Assembly: GCF_035222375.1 (NCBI RefSeq)
Contig: NC_085890.1
Location: 744,001 to 808,000 of the forward strand
Length of the DNA: 64,000 nt
Origin: Podospora pseudocomata
Lineage: Eukaryota > Ascomycota > Sordariomycetes > Sordariales > Podosporaceae
Direction: 5' to 3'
Part shown: positions 43,101-56,452 of the stretch, piece after piece
Position numbering within the stretch: the first letter of the stretch is position 1
How the letters are laid out: every line of letters begins with the position of its first letter
Position numbers and translations under genes: made by a program
The notes under the pieces: generated by a model
What the model was told of the DNA's origin: nothing
The model's input: the letters and a program-made list of their open reading frames with translations, nothing else
Databases searched by the model: none

Positions 43101-46100
43101 AAAAGATTTGCACGTTGGAGTTGCTCAAGGGCAGCCACCAGAAACGCGCTTGCTCCCACCCGAGGCATTCGGTAGGAACGACCCACGATGTTTGCAACGA
43201 GTGTTCAATATTGCCACCCTGGACGGCCTCATCGGAGGGTAGTCCTTTTGCCAGCCGCGGGGCATTTACTCTTCCCATGGTATATCTGGACAACAGTCAG
43301 TTGACTGCTGAAGAGCATCACGAAGTGAACATACCCACAACCATGCTGTACAGGACTTTGGCAGGAGGAGGAACCGATTCCTGGTCTTTGATCCTATTTG
43401 ATCATGTAATGCTTCCGTCTGCCAGACACCATGTCTCACCTGGGTTACGAGACCAACGTGTTTTTGCTGAGGTTTTGTACAACAATCCCTTGGTTCTCAC
43501 TGTGAGCTGAGTATGCCTTCCGAAGGGGAATTGGAGACAAGGATCGGTAGCCGGTGGCTGCAACTGCCTTGAAAGGGAGACCACGAAAGCCAATCTGGTC
43601 TTCATTTGTTCCACAACATGGGGCTAGAGGAACAGATAACCTTAAAATGACCATAGAAATACCATTGAGACGGATGCCATGCGGCAACCCGGATGGCGGC
43701 CAGCTGCATTCCACATCATGGCAGTAAACTCACATTTCGAGCCAATATCATCTTTGCCCAATGCAGCTGGCCGATGCTCATGATAACCTCAACATCAAAT
43801 GGCCGGATGTCTCCTGTGCACTAGGATCTCTAGAAAGCCGCAAGCCTAGATAGATAGACTGCAACCTGGTGGCGCCGAAGATACGAGAGCGGTGAGTGAG
43901 GCTGTTGCAGGCACAAGTTGGCGCTCGATAGTGCAACAACCTTGGTTCGACAACCACTCTCATCACGGCAGCGCAACACTCTCTCGTGTCTCGATATTGA
44001 GCGGCAATGACTTGTGCTGTCTGAGACCGTGATCAGACTGGGTGGCGGGCGCAGCGAGGGTACCATTCGCGAACAAGCCGCAGCAGCCATCACGAATGTA
44101 GAGGAATCCCTTCGACTCGAGTCGGAACTTCTTTGGTGGTGATATGTGCCTTGCCGATATGCGAGAGCGAGGAGACCAAGCCCGTTCGCCACGAACCGCT
44201 GCAGGGGAGACGGATGCCAGAGCTAGGTTTTCTTGGCCCTGCACCGCACGGATTTGCAGAAGTTGAGTGCGCATACGCTATTCTCCGATAGGCATGGTGT
44301 TGTGGGTGAGTTTGGTGGATGACTGAATGGGATGCAAAAGACGACCATTATCGACGAGCGTGTGAGCGTGTGTGTCTCTGAATACTACATCCGCATTGAC
44401 CTGTCAGTATCCGCTATGGGTATCGTCGCCTGTGATGGAAATAGATCCGGCGTAGGAGCAGTATACCGTTGACAGCCAAAAGGGCACCGAGAAAGCAGAA
44501 CTCAGGTCAGTTTCGATCCCGGTTTTTGCTGGTTGGTTGGATCTGCGTTTGATTCTCCGGCCGTTGGAGGGTGTGAATGCCCCTCGTCAGTTCAGTCATC
44601 ACAGACTGACCGCCAGACCCGTCATGGAGGGGTGAGAAGGAGAGAGCGTGTGATAACCCCCCCTGAAGTGACGAAAGCGGGCAAGACGGTAAATCTTGGC
44701 CCTGGAAACAAAGTGCAATGCGGGATCGGCTCCTCTCCCGGAAGCCCGAGTACGGCGGGTCTAGCCAAGACCGTGAGCGTTCCTGGTGTTAGGAAACCAA
44801 GTGCCGGGAGGGCAGAGCCGGCCGTGTTTCTGAGATGACGAGTTCGGCTGCTGGCATTGTTCATGCTCGCATCGTTCCGGGCCAAAGGCATAAGCCTAGA
44901 AGACGATCTCGAGGCGATCATGAAAACAAGGCATCATCCATGACGGGGCTGCGGATGGGAGGATGAGTGAAGGTGAGGGTCGTCAACGGCGGCCGATCTG
45001 CAGGAGGACGTGGGAAGCTGCATGTGGATTCCTGTTTATCGACCAATTTGCTAGGCCTCTTTTCTTGGTCACATTGTCGTGATATGGAGCGGTGAGGAAT
45101 GGGCTCGAAAGGGAAGGACCATTACGAAGCACCTGGCAGAAAATACCGCGAAGAGGGTTCTGGGTTCTGATGGTGAAGCAAGAGCGATTTTGGACCCCCC
45201 ACTTCAGGTGAAGCAGATGTGGCCTGTGCAGCAGGTTGCTCCTCTTCCAGCCAATGGCGTGTAAGACAAAGTTACACCCACCCAAAGAACCACCTCGATT
45301 CTTGTCACACAACCGACCTGAGACCTTTAGGGCTCAGCGTCCCACGCAGGTACCGCCTGCCATCTGCCACTTGCCACCTGGCCGTCGATATCGGCTCTTT
45401 CTCAAGTCTTTGAAACTTTAAACAGCAGGTACTCCGTAGGACTGTCACCGTGATAGACCCTCACCTCTGTAACGATGCCACCGTGATGTAAGATATTCTA
45501 GCAGCCGTTGGACATGACGTCCGGAAATGGAGCCAACTTTCGCCGTTCCACGTTTTGCCTCGGACTTGCTGCAAGTGATTGATCGATCAGTCAGCATTTT
45601 ACTGAGTGGACATCTTATTGTTCCGGGGAAGCTCGCTCCTTCTCCCGGGCCACCAAATACGCAGTTGGACGTTGCCGGCGATAGCTGTGCCACACCCGGA
45701 CAACTCGGGAATATTGTGCTGGGCCAGAGAGCTCCATGGAGCCTCTCCTGCGTACAGAGCAAGATTGCCGACGGCTGGATTGCACTTCAACTCGGCCGGG
45801 GGGACCTTGCTATTGATTCAGCCCGCAGCCGGTCCGTCTGCGGCGAGAAGGTCATCAATATCGGCGTCGTACGATGTTTACGTCCCTAAGATCTAGATGC
45901 TGGCTTAGGTACTCCGTACTGAAGGTGAGAGAGGTTGAGCCCTGCTGGGCTAAACCATTCCTAATTCAGCGCAGCCCCTACCAGAACCGCGACAGCTCCG
46001 AAATGACCGATCTCGTTTATCGTTGTGACAGGAAGATCTCAAACCAGCAGCAGTGATAGGATTGTTGTCGTGTTTGATGTATGCTCGTATCGACCTTGAA

Positions 46101-48000
46101 GGTTGTGATGAGTGGTGGGTTGGTGACAGACCAACTCAAGAGGAACATGGCATTCTGCAGGCAAGTGATCAATTCTCGCTGCATGCAGATGCAGAGGCAT
46201 AACAGCGGGATGATATTGGCAAGGAGTCGCGGATCCTTGGTTGCCAACCGGGACGTTTGCCGGGCCTGGAAACACTCGACAAATCAGAGGGAATGCGCAA
46301 CTGAGGCAAAAAAGTCTTGCCACAGCCTCTATGGATTTGAGGAGGCGGTCAGTGATAACTTCACATCAAAACGATGCTGTGAAAGACCGAGCCTCGGAGA
46401 ACAGGTTATTCCATCCTACCGGACTTGGATAAGACTTGTTTGTTGGTCCAAATTGCTTGCATTTGCGTGAATCTGGTCTGTGGTTGTTCCCATCATCGAG
46501 GACTGGAATGGCCGAGCCTGAAGCTGCGAACGCTTGGTCTGTGCAATCATGCAACAAACCATGGAAACCCCTAGCTTTTGCGTCCGTCGCCACCAGCTGG
46601 TTTTTGTCGATATATTGGTCGACTGAACATACCTTTCTTGTTTCGATCGCTTTCATGCTGCGCTCTGCCCTCCGTATTCTGCATCTAGAGCCCTCGTAAT
46701 GCTTTAACCCCGACCTCGTAACCAGAGACCGGCAAAAAGGTAAGCCGAAGGCGAGTGAGGCAGTGGTTCAAGACAGAAAGCGAGGTGGGGTTGAGATGTT
46801 TTCTGTTTCGACTCAGTTTCAGATGAAGTGATGAGATTGCGGCTTCCTATTGGATGTCACGATAGTCCGGGGCAGTTGAAGTCTTCCACGTGCAGCCACG
46901 TTTTATCCCTGCAGAGATCGCCCCGCCCTATCGTATCGAAATGACAGACTGAAGAGACTCGACTCTTGTGTGTTTTGCTTGAGCATTTCCAGCAGACTGC
47001 AGGTTCAAACAACAGTCTGACATTGATGCCACCAGGTGATCAGAAAAGAAATTGATCCTTCGGTCACCTTGCTTGGCTAAGAGCGCGCGATGTCATCTGC
47101 CCCGCCATAGACCCCACATACAACGACCACCCTCTCACCCCACACTTGGCTGGTTGCGGGGAGGTGATGAGAATGACGGAGATGCTTCGTTATTCAGACA
47201 AGCCATCCTGAGAAAGGGGGCACACCTCTTGGCCGAGCTCGGGTCAACGGGCCAGTGCTGTGCAGATGGCTTCACGAACTCATGCTGGAACGGTCCATAG
47301 ATCTGCACCCAAGCCACATATTAGTAAAGAGTTGCTGTCAAAAAGTCAAGAAATAGCAACAAAGCGTTGCGTCGGAGTTGTCAAGGACCAAACTCCCAGG
47401 TTGACAGGTTCGCCGCCAGAGTTGCACCAAAAGACTACCTTGATCCTCAGAATGCGGGGGACGGAAAGCAGAATCAAAAAAGTCTCCTTTCATCCCGCCT
47501 GGACACGGGCCTCAGGACCCTTCCCGCAGTGAATATCTCGAGAGTTGTGGCAAGAGGGTGCAAATGAGAAAGGGTTCGCGCATTGCAACATTCCATACCA
47601 CACACACCATCACACCTTGTAGACACACCTCAAAGGCCAAACAGGATGGACTGCATCGGAGACCTATTTTCCCAGCCCCTGACACACACACACAGCTTGC
47701 CAGCTTGCGTAGAGGGGTGATGTCAGTCAGAAGTCCAACTAGGCACGTTGACGTTGTTAGGTATGGGTTCTATGTGCGTCAGGCAGTACAAATATGACGC
47801 CTCTATATGCTGCCCGAGACTAGCGTTGTTTCTGACTTGACAATATCAGAGCGTACATAGGCGATTGCGAGGGCTGCACCTACTATGCCTATCCCATCCC
47901 ACCATCATCCCGTCATGAACAGAAACGGCACTTGTCTTCCTAATCTAGTCATTGGGGCTTTCGGCCTTTGAAGCAAGCAGGCAGGCAGGCAGGCAGACGA
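40191..48000. other. Gene desert, part 3: balanced-composition DNA without genes
   Basis: About 7.8 kb of roughly even base composition. Frames of up to 158 codons occur on both strands (for example 42605-43081 plus, 42907-43293 minus), but they overlap one another, lack motifs and have no convincing splice extensions. A GTACTCCGTA-type motif occurs at 45428-45438 and 45908-45919. A (GCAG)n run lies at 47977-47996. Confidence 0.55.
47977..47996. repeat. (GCAG)n microsatellite
   Basis: About five tandem GCAG units. Confidence 0.85.
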
Positions 48001-51000
48001 GCAGACGGGACATCCTGCATCTATCGTGCCATGCTGGTCTGGGGTACATTTGCAGATGCTTTACAGACTGGCCGCATGAGCTGCCAACTCATTCCTCTTG
48101 TGCCGTGGTCCCTCGAATCACAGAGTAGGTAAGTTGATATCTTTTGTATGTTTCTGCTTTTGATGCCACCACGGATCCACAAGACGTCGCATCCTTGCTG
48201 GTTCATCAAAGGTAGCAGAGCGCAGTACGGGCAACCCTGCTCACCCCGCCATCGTTCATGGTGATGATGTGGAGCAGCCAATCATGCTCCAGGGCAGCAC
48301 ACCAAACCTGCCGCGCACAGACTCTATCCACAGAAGACCGGCCGCGCTCAGGCTTTGGAACAAGAGATTCTTTGCACGACAGATCTTGATCGAAAGAGGT
48401 GAAAACGTGGAGGCAACAGAGGTCCGAGAGAGGAAGCCGCGAAGTGCCCTGGAAAACCAAAGAAGTGTCTCGGATCGAAATCTCACAAGCGCCAGCAGCC
48501 GCCGTTTGCCGCAAGCGAGCAAAGCTTCAAACTCAATTCACCCAACCCACAGCGGGACTCAGGTACCTGGTTTGTTGGAGTTCCTGAGCAGCAACATCAA
48601 TAACCTCACCCCTCAATGGACGTCATTCGCTTCGCCTGCCTGCAGACAGAGTTTTTCATCTCCTGCGATGCGGTGAAGGGCAGAACTTGATGGCTGGCCA
48701 CGCTACGAGCCGTGTCTGCATCGTTCCTTCACAGCTTCCCCCACACCAAGCAGCACCGGCCACACCTCCTGTCGATGCATTCTCTGCCGCCTCACCGTCC
48801 GTCATGTGAGCCTTCTCCTTCCTGGCCCCTTCTCGCCGAAGCATTCGGTATTTAAGCGAAACAATGTTACGGCGGCTTTTATTTACATACTGATTCAGCG
48901 GCCGGTCAAGCATGAACCCCTCCGTCGACGCAGCGGTGAGCCGGACGTCATGTACCGGTACCCCTCCCGTCGGTGGGTTCCACATCCGGCCTCCGTTCCT
49001 CTAAAAATGCTCGAGCCGTATCTCCCAAGCAGCCAGTTTTGCTGCCGTCTGCCCCCTCCTCATAACGACGACAGTGACCTAGACCGGCATCCGAGCCGTC
49101 CCGCGGCCGGCGTTGCGGCCTTCTACATGCTTTTCCTGCAAATCATGTCCTTCCCTCTTTTTCAAGCCACCCGTCGTTGCTTTGGGGTGTCGTTTCCCCG
49201 CAAAAGGACCAGCTTACCTGCTGCTCACATACAGTCCCTTTCTCATGCGATGCACTGCAACATCTAGAAACGCCACAATGGTATTGGAAGAACCACCTGT
49301 TTCAGCTCTCTGGTAGCGGCAGCACACTTCACGTCTGTCGAATCGTCGTCGGTGGAGAGACGGGAGGGCTCTATCACAAGTCTGTCTATGGTGTTGAGAA
49401 CACCGGACTTCCCAGCGGGGGTATCCAGACCTCAGAATCATTTCTACGGTTCGAAATTTTGCACAATTACACACGGCATAGGACATATATTGTTTTTTCG
49501 CCCTCCGCACAGCGGCGGCATCCCACAGTGGCTGTTGTCCCAGTAAAGCCTATAGCAGGCCTGCTAAAAACCACTGTCGATGGCCACGGCACGTCGTCCT
49601 CCAGCCGTCTTCCTTGCCATTCCGAGGGTTGAGAATATGGGGAATCCTTGTCAGACGGGTTCATCAGGCCCACGACAATCTCGAGGATTTCTCTGTTTCT
49701 CTGTTGCAATGAGGATGGTGGTGAGCCTTCCATTTCCACCAATGAGGAGTCTGATAGCTGGGGTGAACTTGAACAGAATTTCCCATCAAACGAGTGCGGT
49801 GCTGGCCGCGACCTTTGGAACTGGACCAATCGATTACAATTTGCTGGGCACTCAGCGGTGGTCTGGGCCCTGGTTTTCTAGGCCAAGTCCTAGCCTGACC
49901 ATCTTGCTGGAGCCGCTAGATCCCCCAAGACCCCTCAGGAGATACGCAAAGCTTACCCTGACACCAGCCTCTATCCACAGGGCTATAACACAGGCATCGC
50001 TGTGATATCGCCAAAAGCAGAAGCTTTCCGGAGTTTGGTACACTAGAAAAACTAGTAATAACTGTTGGCTAAGAATCACAGCACACGAGGCGAGGCCTTG
50101 TTGACCGGCCGACACACAGGATGGCCCCTGGACGGCGCCCTATTGCAATATTGACTGGAGGCTCTTCATTGCTAATCGTGAGCGGGGTTGGATGCGACCT
50201 TGGGATCATTACCTTTCACTAATGTCCACAAAGAACGATCCAGCTCCTGCAATGCTTCATCATGCGGATATTCGCCAAATGTAAAGCACTTATCCGATCG
50301 ATCCAACGATACGACTAACGATGGCTAAGCAGGCCGTCCAGGATCCTCACCGCTTGACCAATCTCCCCTCGGCCTCTAGTTCCAGCGCATCCATGATCGC
50401 AGGCACGCGGGGCAACCACCATGAGGATGTTTACCAACTCCATCATGGCTTGATGTCTGTGAAACGCAGAAACAAGAAATGCCTCTGGGACAAAACAAAA
50501 CCACTTTAGCCTTTTCCCGTGACCATCACGCGCGTTTCTCTCGAACCGGCCGCTTCTCGCGATCATATCAGAGGCTAATATTCCATGCCTCTTCGAACAC
50601 TGTCTTTTATGCATAGGATGATCGGTATTAACCTTGATAAAACAAGAAGAGCACGGCATGAACCCTTTATCCCCGGGCAACGACAGGATCAAGACATGGA
50701 TGGAAACAGCCAACCCGGGAGGAAAGGAGAGACACGGTTCGAAGCGCCGTTTCCGCCCTCTGGATATTGGATGTTTCGTTTGTTGCATTTTGTTTCTCGC
50801 TTTCCAGAGGACCGATTACACAAGGCTGGCTCGGCCTGTGGATTTGCGGGTCATTACAGAGCACGACGACTACGAAGGTACACGACAACGCCATTGTAAC
50901 CTTCACCGACGGTGTTTTGCTTTTACACGCCCCATTTTATTAGCGGTGGCCTTGTGCGATGAAGCTCAGGTGAGGTGGAATCGGGTTGTCTCGGCAGGGG

Positions 51001-53300
51001 TGGAGAAGGGATGGAAAAGGCGCCGGTGGTGGCCGACGCTGTCTGTCATCATCTGTAAGACGTTGGTGCTCTTGCATCAGAGACACAGCCAGAAAGACGG
51101 TTGATCAGTTTTTTCAATTGGTCCAATTTCCCCCTTCCCGTCCCTTTGGTGTTTCTGGGATTTCTCTTTTCCCTCATCGATTCCTCTTTCCTTCCCGCTG
51201 CGTTCACAGGATTGCGGGTAGGAGAAATAGCTAAACCGTTGCCGGCATTTCGAGGTGTCGATCTCTTGGGTAGGGTATCTCAGGCTGGGAACCCGAGCTA
51301 GCCGGCAGGGGTCTGCGACAAAGCTCTTTTTTTGTTCCCCTTGATGGCAGAGGAAGAAGCAACAAGTGTCGTTGAGATTTTGGATTGTCTCCGAAGCTGC
51401 CCGGCTGCCGGTCAGGGGTTTTCTCGTCACGATCTTGTCTCTTTTCCTTTCTCCTCCCTTGCGATTCTTGTGTGTGTTGGGGCTCCGCCCGTCACACGTC
51501 TGGCTCGCATTCGACTGTGAGGTTTTGCTGCAGGAGAGATGGGGTCTTCTCATGACAAGTGCAATCTTGTGGTGGGCCGTAGCTTCAACGCGGTTGCATC
51601 CTATGGTCGCATTCTAGGGCGGCCTCTAGATGCACTGCTGCACCACGCACACAGCTCTCTCTGATAGAGCGCTGGGAATCTCGCTGCTGTCGCAGTAGAA
51701 GCCAAAGCCGGACCGAGGGGGCTTTCCAAGGGCGAAGGGGGAGGCTGGTGTAACAGGACCTGAGACCGGGAATTGGGTTCTTTCGTCGGCAGTAAGAAAC
51801 AGGTGCCGGCTGGCCTCTCAATCTATCTGTTTTCCCTTATACATACTATCCAGCCCGCGGAGGGGTTCCCCTGTTGGCAAGGCCCTTCTTCACCTGCGGG
51901 CCGACTCGCATCGCTCACATCTCACAAAGATATCTCACATGTCAAAGTCCAGATTTCTGAAAGGCCGGGTTGGTGAAGTGCGAGGAGATATCGAAGCCAA
52001 GTCGTGTCATCGTTGTACAGCAAGGCACAAACCACACAAACCAGCATCTCGGGTCGATTGTTCACCGGTCCACCGAACGCGCCGTGCTTCACAATCCTCC
52101 TCATCACCCATCCATCCATCCTGCCAGCAGTTTATCTCGTTCGGGTCAAGTGTCCATCCAGCTCTCTCTCTCGACTTGGCAGGCAGGGGCACACCCTTTT
52201 CTTCCTTACGACGGTAGCATCCATAGCAACCTCGCTTCGCACCTCTTTCCGCGGGGAACTCCCATCTTGTCCCTCCCCCCTCCCCCCTTCCCCCCTGCAA
52301 GGTACCAGTCGGGTTGCTCTCCAAGCCGGTAAGGTCTCGATCAGGGTTCTCGTGGCCGTTACAGGTACCTCTTGGAGTGTGACGGGTGACCACCTGGGGT
52401 ACATGAGTACATACATGGGCTGCAGGTGTGTTATATCAATTGTCCGTGCGATTTTATGGGTGCATGGCTGGCTGGCTGGCTGCGAATGGGGTGCGGCTAC
52501 CAAACTGTTTGAAGGGACTGCACCCGACTGGACGCGGAGGAGAAAGGGAGAGAGGTCCTCCTGTTCCTCTCATTGCCATTTCCCACACTAGAAGAGGAAG
52601 AGGAGCGTCATGAAATACCTACCCATCACCATCCCGAAATCCATTACCCTGAGGTATGCCCGATACATACATAGGTATCTTTTGTCTACACGGGTACATG
52701 GGTACATCTTACAACAGCTCAAACTTCACACTTGTCCCCGGCAGGCAGGGCAGACAGACATGCATTCGCAGAGAAAGCAATTTTCAAGGTTTTGTCAAGG
52801 TTATTGGATGTTGCCCCGCGATGGACAGGGACAGGCTACTTCCGGTCGCTGTCGTCTGCGCTAGTGACATGCTGTTAGCAAGGGATAGGGGCTGCAAGCC
52901 CGAATGGTTAAGACTGACGCGACTGACGCCAACGAGAAGAGTGAAGCGAGGTTTGATGGCGACCGCTTCTCCTCTTTTTGCTCCTTTTTTTTTGTCTTTG
53001 CTTTTTCTTGTTACTCTTTTTTTTTTCTCCGTAGTGTGAGAGCTGCACGCTTCCTGCAGGGCCCGTCATCAGGCAGGCAATCTCTGAACCTGACCTTGCC
53101 TGTTTGATAACACTCAGCTGGCCCTGAGGGAAGTTCCTCTTTGGGATGAGAGCGATGTTGGTCTCTTGCCGTTTCGAGGAAAGCTCAGGTAAAAAGCAAC
53201 GCTGCGGGCTGGGAACTGCAGCAGTCCCAAGGGGGGGGGTTGGAAAGGGATGACCGACTACCTAGGTGAAGCTGGGGGAGCCGTCCCCAGCAAGCCTTCT
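48001..53300. other. Gene desert, part 4
   Basis: No gene can be supported. The longest frame (52004-52591, plus, 195 codons) is rich in Ser, Pro and Leu and has no recognised motif. A short GGCT repeat is near 52457-52476. Many CT-rich patches begin after about 51.1 kb. Confidence 0.5.
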
Positions 53301-54993
53301 ACCACTTACTCACCACTCGCTCGTCCCGTCCCTCCTCCCTGCCACTATCATTGTTGCGGACCGGCGACGGGAAACAGAGAAGCAACAGAAAGACACGGGA
53401 CACGGCACACCTTTTGATCGGCACTCGTGATTTCTACCTACTTTCCTGTCTCTTATCATCTCTGTTATTATTAACCGTGTAATATCATATCCGGACGGTT
53501 CTCTAGATTCATATGTATATCTGAAGAAGGGGGGGGGGAGGGAAGGTTAGATACAAACACACACAATCTTCCTAACCAACAGAAAAGCATTTTCACCTTT
53601 TTTTCTTACCGTGCCGTTCGGATCCCGGATCCCAAATTCTTGACCTTGACTAGCTCCGGCACACTACGTCCAACGTTGGAGCGAGATATCACGAATGCTA
53701 CGGCCGTCGGCCAGATTTCTTCTTCACCTTGCAACAATTCGGAAACCCCTCACGCACAGCAAAGAGGTGACTCTCGCTGCCGCACCTTGAGCACCTGATT
53801 TGCGCCCGGACGAAGGTCTGCAGGTTGGATTGTATAAATCATCGCGGGGTTCTTCTTCTCGCACCAACCGCGTGCTGTGTTTTGCAGACGGACGCAACAC
53901 GACTCAAGAGCAGCACACCTTGTCACCACCGCTCGGCCGCCACACACGGCTTACTTTTGGATCCTTTCTACAAGAGAGAGCGCTATACCTCTTGCAACAG
54001 AGGATACCACTCCCCATCTTTGACGAACCCGAGCCCAAGCCACAGCGAGATCGCCGGAGCCACGTCTGGCCCACTGTCTGAACCAGTTTTTTCTCTGCAT
54101 CAGGGTTGTATAGTAGCAGGAGAGCATCTAGAGCGAGCTGTCTAGAGGGGATGCGGTGTGTGCTCGGGCGTTGTTCACCTTTCACATCAGACAAGTTCCC
54201 GTCCCTCGTTCATACCGACCACTGCTACTGTACAGAGAGATATCTCGACGTTGCAGTGCTGCGGTTTCCCTAGGGCTCGACATCCTGCTGCCGTCCGTCC
54301 CTTTTCGCACCACAAACCCATCACCATACCGCGCGGTTGACCTATCTTCCCCGTATTTTGTGACCTTTCCCCACATTTTGGACGGCCGGCGGGCGAGGGA
54401 GGCTTGGGGAGACCTATCATCACCCTGAAGGGTATAGCAACCTCGATCTTATAGCCCTCATCAGACAACACGCACGCCATCAAGGGTTCTGGATACCCAT
54501 GCCATCCACGAGAAAAATTGGGAGAGCCATTCCTCGTTAGTGTCCAATCTCGTCTAACCCAACACAACAATCTGTGGTTCTCATTCTGCTGCTCGGGTTC
54601 GCTTTCCCCTGCGTTGCGTGGATACATAACCCACGAGGAACCCCTTCCCACCCAGACCAAAAAGGAGTTTGTTGTTCATCTCGGTTTTTTTTTTTTTTTT
54701 TTTTATTTTATTTTATTTTATTCGTTTGCCCAAGTGTAAAAGAACAACGACGACAACGACAACATCATCGGAAGACAACCTCACGGAAACTTTTGAGAGG
54801 TTGACAACCGCACAGCAGCCAACAACCCTGTCAATATCTTACAGGGCTGACGACAAAAACCAGCCGGCCGCCGCGCGCCTGTTCCCGCTGCCTGTCTCGG
54901 TCAATTTCGGAGCTTAGGGAAAACCGTAAAGAAGAAACGACAAAAAGAAAAAGAGAGGGAGAAAGAAAAGTGAGAGAAAAATAGCAACAACAA

Positions 54994-55017
54994 CAGCAGC
55001 AGCAGCAGCAGCAGCAT
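54994..55017. repeat. (GCA)n microsatellite
   Basis: Eight tandem AGC/GCA units. Confidence 0.9.
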
Positions 55018-56236
55018 CCGCCAGCCCATCTTTTTCTTTTTTGGCAGGTCAACCGTTACGACAGATTTGAACGCGCGCCGTTCAGTAGCTCCAACTTTAA
55101 GATAGTTTAAGAAAGGGAGAAGGAGAGAAGCTGGGACGACACACACACACACACGTGTGCGCAATACGATACGAGATATCCAGCATACCTTGACAGCAAC
55201 ACAACGATTCACTTGACAGCAACGGTTAGGAATCATCCGGGCCCTTCCCTGATTTCGGCACTCGACCTGGCCCAGAAGCAGCTCAGAAAGAGGTCACTCG
55301 ACGATCTGCAAGACCTGTGTGTGAGTGGTTCCTGACTTTGAACTGTGCAGTCCCCCACATCCATCCTGCCACCACCCCCCTCCTTCTCCCATGTACCTGC
55401 CTCCCTGCCTCCTTCCCTCCATCCCTCCCCCTACCCTTCTTTTATTCTCTTGTTATGCTGGTGCTGGTTTCGGAAACTTAACACACGCCGGCTCCTAGAC
55501 AGCTTTGAATTTCGAAACCGCACTTCCACACACACCCAACCCCCGCCCCTACCATCCCCTCCCCAAAAGGTGGAACGGCCAAACCTGCCGAACTAGCGCT
55601 TCCTGCCCTTACTCGCACCGTCGGTCGCCCTACTGCAGCAGCGTAGCACCAGAACAGGCCTCGAAAAAAAAAAGGTACGGAATACTTCTCCTCTTGGCTC
55701 TCTAGCCCCAACTTGGCTTTAGCTCCATCATCCACACTCACCCCTCTCACCCCAGTCCGTTCATGTTCTCCACTTCGTCCAGACTCCAACGTCTTGTCCC
55801 TTTTTGGTCTCTCTCCACCAAACTTATTCTCACCCCCTCCATCCTCCTTCACTCCCCCCCGGCCACTGGCCTATCAGCGCCGGCCTTCCCGTCTGCCTTC
55901 TTTTTTTCATTTCACAACGTGGGCGGAGATTTCCCTAGGCTAGTGTCAGTGCTGCTGCCCCAGTTTTGCTGTGTGTGTGTGTTCCTTCACCTAAGCTTTA
56001 ACACGCTTTTTCGCTTACCATAAACGTGCATTTGCTGGGGGTGTGTCGAACGAAAAGAGACGAAGAGCCGGCGCTGAACCTTCTTCATAACAACCAGCCT
56101 CCCTCCCCCCTCCAACCACCACCACCAACCAACCTTCACCTCCCTCCCCATCATCCGTTCCCTTTCACCTGCCAACACTTCGTCACCGGTGCGGTTTCTT
56201 TTATTTTCTTTTTCCCACCTCTTATATATACATACA

Positions 56237-56245
56237 TATATAAAA
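56237..56245 (+). promoter_or_regulatory. TATA-like box upstream of the C2H2 factor gene
   Basis: TATATAAAA followed by GGGAAC, then CT-rich sequence. If used, it gives a leader of about 1.2 kb before ATG 57454. It is the best TATA match in the last 3 kb of the upstream region. Confidence 0.4.
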
Positions 56246-56424
56246 GGGAACTTTGGCTTTGACCCGCGTCATCCGTCATCCTAACTCCGCGCCTCGTCTT
56301 CTCTCTGGGTTTTGCGTTGTTGCTGCCGGCCGCTTCTGTCTGTCTCTTCCGTCACAAACATCCACACACACATACACATACATAACATAACATAACAGCA
56401 CGGTTGTGTCTTTTCCGTCCCAAT

Positions 56425-56452
56425 TCGTTGTTGTTGTTGTTGTTGTTGTTGT
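56425..56452. repeat. (TTG)n microsatellite
   Basis: About nine tandem TTG units in the presumed leader of the C2H2 factor gene. Confidence 0.9.

Noticed and set aside
42605-43293. Overlapping frames of 158 (plus) and 128 (minus) codons
   Set aside because: They overlap each other in balanced-composition DNA and show no domain or conserved-looking block.
52004-52591. 195-codon plus-strand frame
   Set aside because: Ser/Pro/Leu-rich, overlaps two other open frames of similar size, no motif or leader.
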